Origin: JALSRD01 sp964476595
GTDB lineage: Bacteria; Desulfobacterota; Desulfobacteria; Desulfobacterales; JALSRD01
DNA length: 64,000 bases
Assembly (NCBI GenBank): GCA_964476595.1
Contig: CAYZCL010000053.1
Coordinates: 1 to 64,000, forward strand
Reading direction: 5' to 3'
Under the pieces are notes generated by a model. That model was not told the origin of the DNA and made no database searches. It saw nothing but the letters and a program-made list of their open reading frames with translations. The position numbers and the translations under genes were made by a program. This document shows, in pieces, positions 51,893-60,671 of this stretch (positions are counted from its first letter, which is position 1; every line of letters begins with the position of its first letter).

Positions 51893-53281
51893 ATGACAAC
51901 CGATGGAAATCTGCACCTCGGGCGGCAGCGCGATTTTCTGCAGGCCGTGTTGAATGCCACCGACATCGGCATCCTGGTGGTCGACCGAAGCGGTCCGGTG
52001 CTGTTCACCAACGACCGCCTGTCCGAAGTATGGAACTATTCCGGAGCGCTGGCGGATGGGCGGCAATACGGACAGCCGTTGCTTCGGCACATGCTGGGGC
52101 AGCTGAAAGAACCGGGGGTCCTGTCGTCGGACCCGGGTGCTTTCGGCCGCATTTCCGCGCAGATGGCGGCCGAGGCGGAACTCAAAGACGGCCGCGTGCT
52201 GGAGATCCTCGCCGGACCGTTGGTTATCGACGGGCTGGCCACCGGTGGTGTCTACCAGTTCCGGGATGTCACCGAACGCTGTGAGGCCGCCGGGGCGCTG
52301 CGGGAGCGGGAAGCCTACTACCGGGAGGAGAACCGGCGTCTGCGGGCGGGCATGGGGGAGCGCTGGCGGCTCGGCGGCATGATCGGGAAGAGCCCGGCGA
52401 TGCAGGCCGTCTTCGAAGGCGTTCTCAGGGCCGCGGCCTCCGACGCCGCCGTGCTGATCACCGGCGAGGCGGGCACCGGCAGGGAACTGGCCGCACGGAC
52501 CATCCACGACCTGAGCGATCGCCGGGGGGCACCTTTCCGGGTGGTGGCATGCGGGAGCCTTGACGAGGCTGCGCCGCGGGGGGGAAATGCAAAGCGGAAC
52601 GGAAACGGCAGGCGGGCGCCCGACGGCGGGTTGAACGGCCTGATGGACATGGCCCCGGGAGGGACTCTTTTCCTGGACGAGGCGGAGCGGGCCGGGCTGG
52701 AAACCCAGCGCCGGCTCCTGCGTGTCCTTGACGGCGGCGCCGGAAACCCGGGTGTTCGCCTGATCGCCGGCAGCCGCCGGGATCTCTCGGCGCTGGTGGA
52801 AAACGGCGCCATGCGCCGTGACTTTTTCTATCGCATCCAGACACTCGCCATCCACCTGCCGCCGCTGCGTGAACGCAGGGAGGACATCCCGCTGCTGGTC
52901 GACCATTTTCTCCGGCAGCTCGGCGACACCCAGGACCGGGGAGCGGTCATGGGCGCCGTTCTCGCTGAGATGATGCGGCGTGACTGGCCGGAAAACGTCC
53001 GCGAGTTGAAGCAGGCGCTGCGGCGTTTTCTGAACGACCGGGCGGAAGCGCAAACATCGGCGACGGCCGCAGCGACGGGGGCCGACACGCTCGGGGGGGT
53101 ATTGCGGGAAGCGTCGGGTGACGCCTATCGCATCGCCATGGAGAACTTCGAAAAAAGCCTGTTCCTGAAGGCTCTGGAACGCCACCGCTGGCATCGGGCG
53201 GAAGCCGCCCGGGCACTGGGGCTTCCGTTGAGAACCTTTTACCGCAAGATGCAGCGCCTGGGTCTGAGTCGGCGCAAATAG
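51893..53281 (+). CDS. Degenerate sigma-54 activator-like regulator (PAS, AAA+, Fis-type HTH)
   Basis: The 462-residue protein has a PAS domain (about 15-130), an AAA+ domain (about 160-385) and a C-terminal Fis-like helix-turn-helix ('HRAEAARALGLPLRTFYRKM'). Walker A is 'GEAGTGRE', with Arg replacing the essential Lys; Walker B 'GGTLFLDEA' is intact. The segment that should carry GAFTGA is replaced by a Gly/Asn/Arg-rich stretch (about 225-245). Without GAFTGA and the Lys it is unlikely to open sigma-54 complexes and may instead act as a DNA-binding repressor or antagonist. The ATG at 51893 has an AGAGAGG site. Confidence 0.85.
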   Translation: MTTDGNLHLGRQRDFLQAVLNATDIGILVVDRSGPVLFTNDRLSEVWNYSGALADGRQYGQPLLRHMLGQLKEPGVLSSDPGAFGRISAQMAAEAELKDGRVLEILAGPLVIDGLATGGVYQFRDVTERCEAAGALREREAYYREENRRLRAGMGERWRLGGMIGKSPAMQAVFEGVLRAAASDAAVLITGEAGTGRELAARTIHDLSDRRGAPFRVVACGSLDEAAPRGGNAKRNGNGRRAPDGGLNGLMDMAPGGTLFLDEAERAGLETQRRLLRVLDGGAGNPGVRLIAGSRRDLSALVENGAMRRDFFYRIQTLAIHLPPLRERREDIPLLVDHFLRQLGDTQDRGAVMGAVLAEMMRRDWPENVRELKQALRRFLNDRAEAQTSATAAATGADTLGGVLREASGDAYRIAMENFEKSLFLKALERHRWHRAEAARALGLPLRTFYRKMQRLGLSRRK

Positions 53282-53442
53282 TGCCGTTTCCGGCATAAAA
53301 AGGTCGCTTGTGGTCCCCCGGTGGTGTTCCGGAGAGATGTGCCAGATGCGGCAGTCAGGCCTTCTCGTGCCGCTTCGGCAGGGACCTTTTTCTGCGGCTG
53401 GTTGGGGTACAACCCGTTGGAAGAATGCCGATTCCGGCATTC
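53282..53442. repeat. Cluster of four short inverted repeats
   Basis: Four related dyads occur within 161 bases: TGCCG-TTTC-CGGCA (53282-53295), a weaker TGCC-AGATGC-GGCA (53340-53353), TGCCG-CTT-CGGCA (53368-53380) and GAATGCCG-ATTC-CGGCATTC (53423-53442). The arms share the TGCCG/CGGCA core. A protein-binding array or small hairpins are both possible. Confidence 0.6.
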
Positions 53443-53648
53443 GATCCTGGGGGGCGCCTTTTACCGTCCGCAGGCCGCACCGCGCGGGGGCGCCGCCGCC
53501 CTTTCGACACCGGGCCTGCCCCCGGGCCATCTTCCAATTGCTTTTTCCAAAAAACCTGTTGTAAAGTCCCCTATCAGGACGTGCCCCGCGGGTGACGGCA
53601 TCCGCGGAGCCATGACCCAGGACCGAAAGCACAGGAGAGAGTTGAACC
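53282..53648. other. Intergenic region ahead of prfB with repeated TGCCG...CGGCA dyads
   Basis: Besides the dyads listed separately, a weak sigma-70-like pair is present (TTGCTT at 53538-53543 and TAAAGT at 53562-53567, 18 bases apart). It could drive prfB from about 53575. No coding sequence is recognised. Confidence 0.4.
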
Positions 53649-54750
53649 ATGTCCGTGGAACTGAAACAGACCGTCAAGGAGCTCAAGGAAAAACTGGAAC
53701 AAATGAAGGAGTATCTTTGACCTGGCCGGCAAAGAAAAACGGCTGGCCGAAATCGAACAGCTGACCGCCAAGGCCGACTTCTGGGAAGACCAGGAAAAAG
53801 CCACCGCCGTGCTCAAGGAGCGGCGCCTGATCGCCAGTAAGGTGGAGACCTTCCGGCAACTGGAGACCGATCTGGAAGACAGCGAGGTGCTGTTGGAGCT
53901 GGCCCTCGACGAGCACGAGGAGGATGCCCTGCAGGAGGCCGCCGGGCAGATCGCCGACATCGAAAAGCGTGTCGACCAGTTCTCCTTCGATCTCATGCTC
54001 GATGACCCCGAGGATCCCAGCAACGCCATTGTCTCCATCAATGCCGGCGCCGGCGGCACCGAGGCCCAGGACTGGGCCGAAATGCTATTTCGCATGTACA
54101 TGCGCTGGGTGGAGCACAAGGGGTTTTCGGCCAAGGTGCTGGACATGCAGCCCGGCGACGAAGCGGGCATCAAGAGCGTGACCTTCACCGTCACCGGCGA
54201 CTACGCCTACGGTTACCTGAAAACCGAACGCGGGGTGCACCGCCTGGTGCGCATCTCGCCCTTCAATGCCAGCGGCAAGCGACACACCTCCTTCGCGTCG
54301 GTCTTCGTCTATCCCGAGCTGGACAACGAGATCGTGGTGGAGATCGACGAAAAAGACCTGCGGGTGGACGTCTTTCGCGCCAGCGGTGCCGGTGGACAGC
54401 ACGTCAACAAGACCAGCAGCGCGGTGCGCATCACGCACCTGCCCACGGGCATCGTGGTGCAGTGCCAGCAGGAGAAATCCCAGCACCGCAACCGCGACCT
54501 GGCCATGAAGGTGCTCAAGTCCCGGCTCTACCAGCTGGAGAAACAGAAGCAGCGGGAGAAGATGCAGGAGATTCACGACAGCAAGGACGACATCGCCTGG
54601 GGCAGCCAGATCCGGTCGTACGTGCTGCACCCTTACCAGATGGTCAAGGACCACCGCACCAACTTGGAAGTCGGCAACGTCAACGGTGTGCTGGACGGAG
54701 ACCTGGACCCCTTTATCGAGAGCATGCTGCTGCTGGAGCAGCGCAAGTAG
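53649..54750 (+). CDS. prfB: Peptide chain release factor 2, with programmed +1 frameshift
   Basis: RF2 recognises UGA and UAA stop codons and releases the nascent chain. The gene must be read as 53649-53717 joined to 53719-54750. The first 23 codons end 'KEYL', then an in-frame TGA (53718-53720) is bypassed by a +1 shift into 'DLAGKEKRL'. The product is 366 residues, like E. coli RF2 (365). The anticodon-like tripeptide Ser-Pro-Phe lies in 'ISPFNAS' and the catalytic motif is 'GAGGQHVNKT'. Frames beginning at 53809 miss the true N-terminus. Confidence 0.95.
53704..53721 (+). promoter_or_regulatory. prfB autoregulatory frameshift site
   Basis: AGGAG (53708-53712) precedes TATCTTTGAC, the canonical RF2 slip site. 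The ribosome on CTT shifts to TTT when UGA is read slowly at low RF2. This matches E. coli prfB, which has AGGGGG followed by TATCTTTGAC. Confidence 0.95.
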
Positions 54751-54775
54751 CGACGGGCCGAGAGAGGCGATTGCG

Positions 54776-56155
54776 ATGATGAAAGATCTGACGGAAGAAC
54801 AGCGCAGGGCATTGGCGGAGATGACCGCCCCGGACCGGTTTTCCACGGGGGACTCCAACCGCGAGCTGCACCGCTTCGACTTTTCCCACCACCGGGGCGT
54901 GCCGCCGGCCGGCGTCATCTGGCCGCTGTCCACCGAGGAGGTCTCCCGTATCCTGACCTGGTGTTACGCGCAGAAGGTGGCGGTGTTCCCCTGGGGGGCC
55001 GGCACCAGCATCGAGGGAAACCCGGTGCCCACCTGTCCCGGGCTGGTGATGGACCTGACGCGCATGGACCGGGTGCTGGCCATCCGCCCCGAGGACCTGC
55101 AGGCCGACGTGCAGCCCGGCGTGCTGCGGCGTTCGCTCAACCGTGAAGCCGGCCGCCACGGACTTTTCTTTCCCCCCGACCCGGGGGCCGACGCCACCAT
55201 CGGCGGCATGATCGCCAACAACGCCTCGGGGGTGCGCACCGTCAAATACGGCGCCACCCGGGACTACGTCCTGCGCCTGACCGTGGTGTTGCCCCGGGGC
55301 GACGTGATTCACACCGGCTGCCGGGCGCCCAAGTCGTCTTCGGGATACGACCTGACACGGCTGTTCGTGGGTTCCGAAGGCACCCTGGGCGTGGTCACCG
55401 AGGCCACCCTGCGGCTGACGGGCATCCCCGCCCACCACCTGTCGGCGGTGGTCACTTTCAGGGAATTGCACGATGCCTCCAAAGCCGTGGCCATGCTCAT
55501 TGCCTCCGGGCTGGATCCCGCGGCCCTGGAGCTCCTGCCGGCCAACCTGATCGCGCTGATCAACCGCGAAAAGGGACTGGGCCTACCCGAAATGCCGTCG
55601 CTTTTCTGTGAGTTTCACGGGGTCAGTCCCGCGGCGCTGGAAGAAACCGCCGCCCTGGCGAAAGAGGTCTGCGAGGACTGCGGGGCCACCGATTTCAAGA
55701 GCGGGGTTTCGGCCGCCGAACGCCAGCGCCTGTGGCAGGCGCGCCACGAGGCCGCGGAAACCATCCTGCGTGCCCATCCCGGCGACAAGTCGCTGACCGT
55801 GGACGCCGCCGTGCCCATTTCACTGTACCCCGAGATGATCCTCTTCGCCCAGCAGGTGGTGGCCGAAGAGGGCGTCGTGGGGTACGTTTTCGGCCACGCC
55901 GGCGACGGCAACCTGCACGTGGTCATGCCCGGCAACCCCGAAGACACGGAGACCTGGTCCCACGTGGAGGCCGTCAACGAACGCATCGTCAAACGGGCCG
56001 TGGACCTAGGCGGCACCTGCACCGGGGAACACGGCATCGGCATCGGCAAGCGCAGGTTCATGCGGCGCGAACACGGCGACAGCTATGACCTCATGCGCCG
56101 CATCAAGGAACTGATGGATCCCAAAAACCTGATGAACCCGGGAAAGATGTTCTGA
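54776..56155 (+). CDS. FAD-linked oxidase (GlcD/D-lactate dehydrogenase type)
   Basis: This 459-residue flavoprotein has an FAD-binding domain ('VFPWGAGTSIEGNPVP', 'ATIGGMIANNASGVRTVKYG', 'GSEGTLGVVTEATL'). A C-terminal substrate domain follows ('GYVFGHAGDGNLHVVMP', 'GGTCTGEHGIGIGKRRFM'). It resembles the catalytic subunit of glycolate oxidase and D-2-hydroxyacid dehydrogenases. It begins 25 bases after prfB (GAGAGG site) and leads a group with LarA- and PdxA-like genes, so D-lactate or another 2-hydroxyacid is a reasonable substrate. No GlcE/GlcF partner is adjacent. Confidence 0.9.
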   Translation: MMKDLTEEQRRALAEMTAPDRFSTGDSNRELHRFDFSHHRGVPPAGVIWPLSTEEVSRILTWCYAQKVAVFPWGAGTSIEGNPVPTCPGLVMDLTRMDRVLAIRPEDLQADVQPGVLRRSLNREAGRHGLFFPPDPGADATIGGMIANNASGVRTVKYGATRDYVLRLTVVLPRGDVIHTGCRAPKSSSGYDLTRLFVGSEGTLGVVTEATLRLTGIPAHHLSAVVTFRELHDASKAVAMLIASGLDPAALELLPANLIALINREKGLGLPEMPSLFCEFHGVSPAALEETAALAKEVCEDCGATDFKSGVSAAERQRLWQARHEAAETILRAHPGDKSLTVDAAVPISLYPEMILFAQQVVAEEGVVGYVFGHAGDGNLHVVMPGNPEDTETWSHVEAVNERIVKRAVDLGGTCTGEHGIGIGKRRFMRREHGDSYDLMRRIKELMDPKNLMNPGKMF

Positions 56156-56219
56156 CCGCCATGCGTGCGCACAGGCTTTGTTTCTGTCGGCGTTTTCCGG
56201 GCCGGCCGGAGATGCGGCC

Positions 56220-57500
56220 ATGACGATCGTGGAAATTCCCTTTGGCGGAGAACCGCTCGCCTTCGAGGTGCCCGCCGGAAACCTGGCCCGGGTTCTCCAC
56301 CCGGCGGCGGCGGTGCCGCTGGCCGACCTGGATACGGAGATCGGCAGGGCGCTGGACCACCCCATCGGACAGCCGCCGCTGTCGCGGCGGGTCAGGCCCG
56401 GGGACCGGGTGGTGCTGGTGAGCGACGACAACACCCGGTTGACGCCGACCGACCGCATCCTGCCGCCCCTGCTGGAGCGCCTCAACGCTGCCGGTGTCCC
56501 CGACGCAAACATCACCTGCCTCATGGCCCTGGGGACCCACCGTTACATGACCGAAGAGGAAATGATCGCCAAGGTGGGCCGGGCGGTGTTCGGGCGCATC
56601 CGGGTGCGCAACCACCGCTGGCAGGATCCCGGAGAACTGGCCGACCTCGGCGTTTCCGCCCTGGGCACCCCCATCGAGATCAACCGGCACGTGGCGGCCG
56701 CCGACGTGGTCATCGGCATCGGCGCCATCGTGCCGCACCACATTCCCGGCTACAGCGGCGGGTCCAAGATCATCCAGCCGGGCGTCTGCGGCCCCCGGAC
56801 CACGGCGCACACCCACATGCTCTCGTGCGAGGGCGGCGGGGATTCCTTCCTCGGCATCGAGGACAACCCCGTGCGCCGCGACATGGACGACATGGCCGAC
56901 CGGGTGGGGATGGAAACCATTTTCAACGTGGTCATGGACCCCGCCGGCGCGGTTGCTGGCATTTTTTTCGGCGACGTGCGTGCGGCTTTCCGGGAAGGCG
57001 TACGGCTGGCGCGCCGCATCTACGGGGTGCCTTACCGGGAGACCCCTGACATCGTGGTGGCCAACTCGCACCCCTGCGACCTGGATTTCTGGCAGTCGCA
57101 CAAGGCCCAGTACCCGGCCCAGCGCATGGTCCGTCCGGGTGGCACCATCATTTTATGCACGCCGGCCCCGGAAGGGGTCAGCCCGGTGCACCGTGAACTG
57201 CTGGACTACACGGCCTGGCCCTCGGAGAAGATCAAGGCCGCCTACCGTCGGGGAGAGCTGGAAAACGGCGTGGCCGCCGCCCTGGCCGTGGCCTGGGCCA
57301 TGGTGCGCGAAAAGGCCGAAGTCATCATGGTGTCACCCGGCATCTCACCCGAGGACAAACGGCGGCTGGGTCACACCCACGCGCCCGACGTCCCTGCGGC
57401 GCTCGAGATGGCTTTCGAGTGCCAGGGCCCCGCGGCCCGTGTGACCGTGCTGACCCACGCCCCGGACCTGCTCCCCGTCAAAGTCGATGGAGAACCCTGA
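56220..57500 (+). CDS. LarA-family nickel-pincer racemase-like protein
   Basis: The 426-residue protein resembles lactate racemase LarA: 'VSDDNTRLTPTDRIL' (about 66-80; LarA has DxTR), 'ALGTHRYMT' (His) and 'VPHHIPGYSGGSKIIQPG' (about 175-192, with the His and the Lys that carries the nickel-pincer cofactor in LarA). LarA needs LarB, LarC and LarE to build that cofactor, and none is seen in the window. The symbol is withheld because many LarA homologues act on other hydroxyacids. It follows the FAD oxidase by 64 bases. Confidence 0.85.
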   Translation: MTIVEIPFGGEPLAFEVPAGNLARVLHPAAAVPLADLDTEIGRALDHPIGQPPLSRRVRPGDRVVLVSDDNTRLTPTDRILPPLLERLNAAGVPDANITCLMALGTHRYMTEEEMIAKVGRAVFGRIRVRNHRWQDPGELADLGVSALGTPIEINRHVAAADVVIGIGAIVPHHIPGYSGGSKIIQPGVCGPRTTAHTHMLSCEGGGDSFLGIEDNPVRRDMDDMADRVGMETIFNVVMDPAGAVAGIFFGDVRAAFREGVRLARRIYGVPYRETPDIVVANSHPCDLDFWQSHKAQYPAQRMVRPGGTIILCTPAPEGVSPVHRELLDYTAWPSEKIKAAYRRGELENGVAAALAVAWAMVREKAEVIMVSPGISPEDKRRLGHTHAPDVPAALEMAFECQGPAARVTVLTHAPDLLPVKVDGEP

Positions 57501-57545
57501 GAGCCGCACGGCGGCCGACTCACCTGCAAAGGAGGCGATCGATTC

Positions 57546-58571
57546 ATGTCTGCATCCCAACGCCCGTTGCTGGGCATCACCATGGGCGACCCCGGCGGGA
57601 TCGGTCCCGAGATCTGCGTCAAGGCCCTGGCGCGTGACGATATCTACCGGATCTGCCGGCCGCTGATCATCGGGGATGCGCAGATCCTGCGCAACGCCGC
57701 CGATTTCTGCGACGGCCCCGGCGACATCCGGGCCTGCCGCCGTCCCGCGGAGGGCCGTTACGCCCACGGCGGCATCGACGTGCTGGACCTGGCGAACCTG
57801 CCGCTTGCGCGACTGCGGCACAAGACGGTCACCGCCGAACAGGGACGGGCGTCTTTCGAGTACGTCAAAACGGTCATCGAACTGGCTTTGGCCGGCGATC
57901 TGGACGGCACGGTGACGGGCCCCATCAACAAGGAGGCCATCAACGCCGCCGGGTTCCACTACGCCGGGCACACCGAGATCTACGCCGAGCTGACCGGCAC
58001 CCGCGACTATGCCATGATGCTGGCCGACAAGTCCTTCCGCGTGGTGCACGTATCCACCCACGTCTCTCTGCGCGAGGCCTGCGACCGGGTGAAAAAGAGG
58101 CGCGTGGAGACGGTCATCGACCTGACCCACGATGCGCTGCAGCGGCTGGGCATCGCGGCGCCGGTCATCGCCGTGGCCGGCCTCAACCCCCACTGCGGGG
58201 AGGGCGGCATGTTCGGCCACGAGGACGACCGCGAGATCGCGCCGGCGGTCGAGGCCGCCGCGGAGCGCGGCCTGCGGGTGGAGGGGCCCGTGCCGGCGGA
58301 TACTGTGTTCTCCAAGATGCTGGGCGGCATGTACGATGCCGTGGTGGTCATGTACCACGACCAGGGTCACATCCCGGCCAAACTGGTGGGGTTTCGCTAC
58401 AACGACCGCACCGGCGCCTGGGAGAACATGGCCGGCGTCAATGTCACCCTGGGGCTGCCCATCGTGCGCACATCGGTGGACCACGGCACGGCCTTCGGCA
58501 AGGCCGGCGAGGGGCGTGCCAACCCCCAGTCCATGATCGAGGCCATCCGGCTGGCCGCCCAACTGGTCTGA
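57546..58571 (+). CDS. PdxA/PdxA2-type 4-phosphate dehydrogenase family protein
   Basis: This 341-residue protein has the PdxA fold: 'GITMGDPGGIGPEI' (about 10-23), 'VTGPINKEAI', 'GHTEIYAE' and 'YHDQGHIPAK'. The late 'LVGFRYN' and 'TSVDHGTAFGKAGEGRANP' resemble PdxA2-type enzymes more than the B6-pathway enzyme. PdxA2 proteins oxidise four-carbon acid-sugar phosphates, whereas PdxA makes the B6 intermediate. The neighbourhood (hydroxyacid oxidase, LarA-like, no pdxJ) favours sugar-acid catabolism, but no kinase partner is adjacent. Confidence 0.82.
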   Translation: MSASQRPLLGITMGDPGGIGPEICVKALARDDIYRICRPLIIGDAQILRNAADFCDGPGDIRACRRPAEGRYAHGGIDVLDLANLPLARLRHKTVTAEQGRASFEYVKTVIELALAGDLDGTVTGPINKEAINAAGFHYAGHTEIYAELTGTRDYAMMLADKSFRVVHVSTHVSLREACDRVKKRRVETVIDLTHDALQRLGIAAPVIAVAGLNPHCGEGGMFGHEDDREIAPAVEAAAERGLRVEGPVPADTVFSKMLGGMYDAVVVMYHDQGHIPAKLVGFRYNDRTGAWENMAGVNVTLGLPIVRTSVDHGTAFGKAGEGRANPQSMIEAIRLAAQLV

Positions 58572-58592
58572 GCTGTGTGGGGACCTGCGATC

Positions 58593-59141
58593 ATGGATGC
58601 CGAAGCCCTGCTCAGCGCCCACTACCCGACGTCATCGAAGGCCTGGCGTATCCTTGTGGATCACGGGCGTCAGGTGGCGCGGAAGGCCTTGCGGGCCGCC
58701 GCGGCCGTGGGGCACCTGTCGCCGGACACCGTGTTCATCCGCCAGGCCGCCCTGTTGCACGACATTGGTATCCGCTACACCGACGCCCCCGGGTTGGGCT
58801 GCACGGGAAAATACCCTTACATCTGCCACGGCTACCTGGGGCGCGAACTGCTGGAAAAAGAGGGCTTTCCCCGCCACGCGCTGGTCTGCGAACGCCACGT
58901 GGGCGTGGGCATCTCGCGCGGGGACATCATCCGCCAGGGGCTTCCCCTGCCCCTGCGCGACATGCTGCCCGTGACCATCGAGGAGCAGATCGTGTGCTAC
59001 GCCGACAAATTTTTCTCCAAGAGCGGCGACGAGCCGGCAAGGGAGAAGAGCGTGACCGAAATCGCCCGCGGGCTCTCGCGCCACGGGGCCGACAAGGCCG
59101 AGAAGTTCCTGCGCTGGGCCGCGCTGTTTGGCGACGCCTGA
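58593..59141 (+). CDS. HD-domain protein (predicted phosphohydrolase)
   Basis: This 182-residue protein has the HD motif 'ALLHDIGIRYTDAPG' (about 53-67), preceded by 'VDHGRQVARKAL' with an earlier His. 'CHGYLGRELLEKEG' and 'CERHVGVGIS' follow. Members are metal-dependent phosphohydrolases with varied nucleotide or lipid substrates. I chose the ATG at 58593 over a GTG six codons earlier. It ends the operon with the PdxA-like gene (22-base gap) and converges with nfnB. Confidence 0.85.
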   Translation: MDAEALLSAHYPTSSKAWRILVDHGRQVARKALRAAAAVGHLSPDTVFIRQAALLHDIGIRYTDAPGLGCTGKYPYICHGYLGRELLEKEGFPRHALVCERHVGVGISRGDIIRQGLPLPLRDMLPVTIEEQIVCYADKFFSKSGDEPAREKSVTEIARGLSRHGADKAEKFLRWAALFGDA

Positions 59142-59210
59142 ACCCAAAAAAAGGCCGCCGGCAGGTGATCCCGCCGACGGCCCGATGGCTTGGTATTGAT
59201 TTGTTTGCGG

Positions 59211-60623
59211 CTACCAGCCCCAGGTCAGGTACTCGTGGATGGAATCGGCGGCCTTGCGGCCGGCGCCCATGGCCAGGATGACGGTGGCCGCGCCGGTGAC
59301 GATGTCGCCGCCGGCCCACACGCCGCGGCGCGTGGTCTTGCCGGTCTCCGGCTGGGCCAGGATGTAGCCCCACTTGTTGAGCTCCAGTCCCGTGGTGGTC
59401 TCGGTGAGCAGCGGGTTGGCGCCGGAGCCCACGGCCACGATGGCCAGGTCGCACTCCAGCTCGAACTCCGAGCCCTCGATGGGCACCGGACGGCGGCGGC
59501 CGGACTCGTCCGGTTCGCCCAGTTCCATGCGCAGGCACTCCATGCCCGTCAGGTGGCCCTTTTCGTCACCCAGGTAGCGGGTGGGGTTGGTCAGCAGGAA
59601 GAACTCGATGCCCTCTTCCTCGGCGTGGTGGATCTCGGCGGCGCGGGCCGGCATCTCCTCGCGCGAACGGCGGTAGACGATGCGCACGCGGTCGGCGCCC
59701 AGGCGCATGGCCGTGCGCGCCGAGTCCATGGCCACGTTGCCGGCGCCCAGCACCACCACGTCTTTGCCCTTGGGTACGGGGGTGTCGTACTTGGGGAACA
59801 GGTAGCCCTTCATCAGGTTGGTGCGCGTCAGGTACTCGTTGGCCGAGAGTACGCCGATGAGGTTTTCGCCGGGAATGTTGAGAAAGCGCGGCAGCCCCGC
59901 GCCCACACCCACGTAAACCGCGTCGTAGCCCTGCTCGAAGAGTTCGTCCACGGTCACCGAACGGCCCACCACCGCGTTGCAGACCACCTCGACACCCTGT
60001 TTCTCCAGCGTGTGGATCTCCTGGGCCACGATGTCCTTGGGCAGCCGGAACTCGGGAATGCCGTAGACCAGCACGCCGCCGGGTTTGTGGAAGGCCTCCA
60101 GCACGGTGACCTCGTGCCCCTTGGCGATCAGGTCGCCGGCCACGGTGAGGCCCGAGGGGCCCGATCCCACCACGGCCACTTTCTTGCCGGTGGGCTTGGC
60201 GCGGGCCGGCAGCGTGCCGGTCCCGTGTTCGCGCTCCCAGTCAGCCGCGAAGCGCTCGAGGTTTCCGATGGCCACCGGTTCACCCTTCTTGGCCAGGATA
60301 CAGTTGCCCTCGCACTGCAGCTCCTGGGGACAGACCCGACCGCAGACCGCCGGCAGGGCGTTCTTGGTCCACAGGTTGTGGGCGGCGCCGGAGAAGTCGC
60401 CCTCCAGGATCAGGTGGATGAAGCCGGGGATGTCCACGCTCACCGGGCATCCCTTGACGCAGCCGGGGTTGCGGCACTGCAGGCAGCGGGCGGCCTCCTC
60501 CCGGGCCAGCTCGGGGGTGTAACCCAGGGGTACTTCGTCGAAATTACGGCGTCTGATTTCAGGTTTCTGCTCCGGCATGGGCTGCCGGGGGATCTTTTTC
60601 TTCTTTGAAGACTGTTGAGCCAT
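59211..60623 (-). CDS. nfnB: NfnB, large subunit of NADH-dependent ferredoxin:NADP+ oxidoreductase
   Basis: This 470-residue glutamate synthase small-chain-like protein has N-terminal cysteine sets 'CLQCRNPGCVKGC' and 'CGRVCPQELQCEGNC' for two iron-sulfur clusters. FAD- and NAD(P)-binding motifs 'GSGPSGLTVAG' and 'GAGNVAMDSA' follow. Adjacent to an NfnA-type subunit it most likely forms NfnAB, which uses flavin-based electron bifurcation between NADPH, NAD+ and ferredoxin. Stand-alone homologues are annotated gltD/gltA. The ATG at 60623 is seven bases after AGGAGG; the ATG at 60629 is too close. Confidence 0.9.
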   Translation of the reverse strand: MAQQSSKKKKIPRQPMPEQKPEIRRRNFDEVPLGYTPELAREEAARCLQCRNPGCVKGCPVSVDIPGFIHLILEGDFSGAAHNLWTKNALPAVCGRVCPQELQCEGNCILAKKGEPVAIGNLERFAADWEREHGTGTLPARAKPTGKKVAVVGSGPSGLTVAGDLIAKGHEVTVLEAFHKPGGVLVYGIPEFRLPKDIVAQEIHTLEKQGVEVVCNAVVGRSVTVDELFEQGYDAVYVGVGAGLPRFLNIPGENLIGVLSANEYLTRTNLMKGYLFPKYDTPVPKGKDVVVLGAGNVAMDSARTAMRLGADRVRIVYRRSREEMPARAAEIHHAEEEGIEFFLLTNPTRYLGDEKGHLTGMECLRMELGEPDESGRRRPVPIEGSEFELECDLAIVAVGSGANPLLTETTTGLELNKWGYILAQPETGKTTRRGVWAGGDIVTGAATVILAMGAGRKAADSIHEYLTWGW

Positions 60624-60671
60624 GGTCATTCCTCCTGGGGCTGGTAAAATACCGTCTGGCGGCGCGCCGTC

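Noticed and set aside
51665..53686. Long minus-strand open frame of more than 600 codons
   Set aside because: It overlaps the regulator gene and the prfB start on the other strand, has no family match and no plausible ribosome-binding site.
53718..53720. In-frame TGA in prfB as selenocysteine or assembly error
   Set aside because: The AGGAG plus CTTTGAC context is the standard RF2 frameshift site.
57546..58571. Assignment as the vitamin B6 enzyme PdxA
   Set aside because: The C-terminal pattern and neighbours fit the PdxA2 branch better, and no other B6 gene is adjacent; the gene symbol was withheld.
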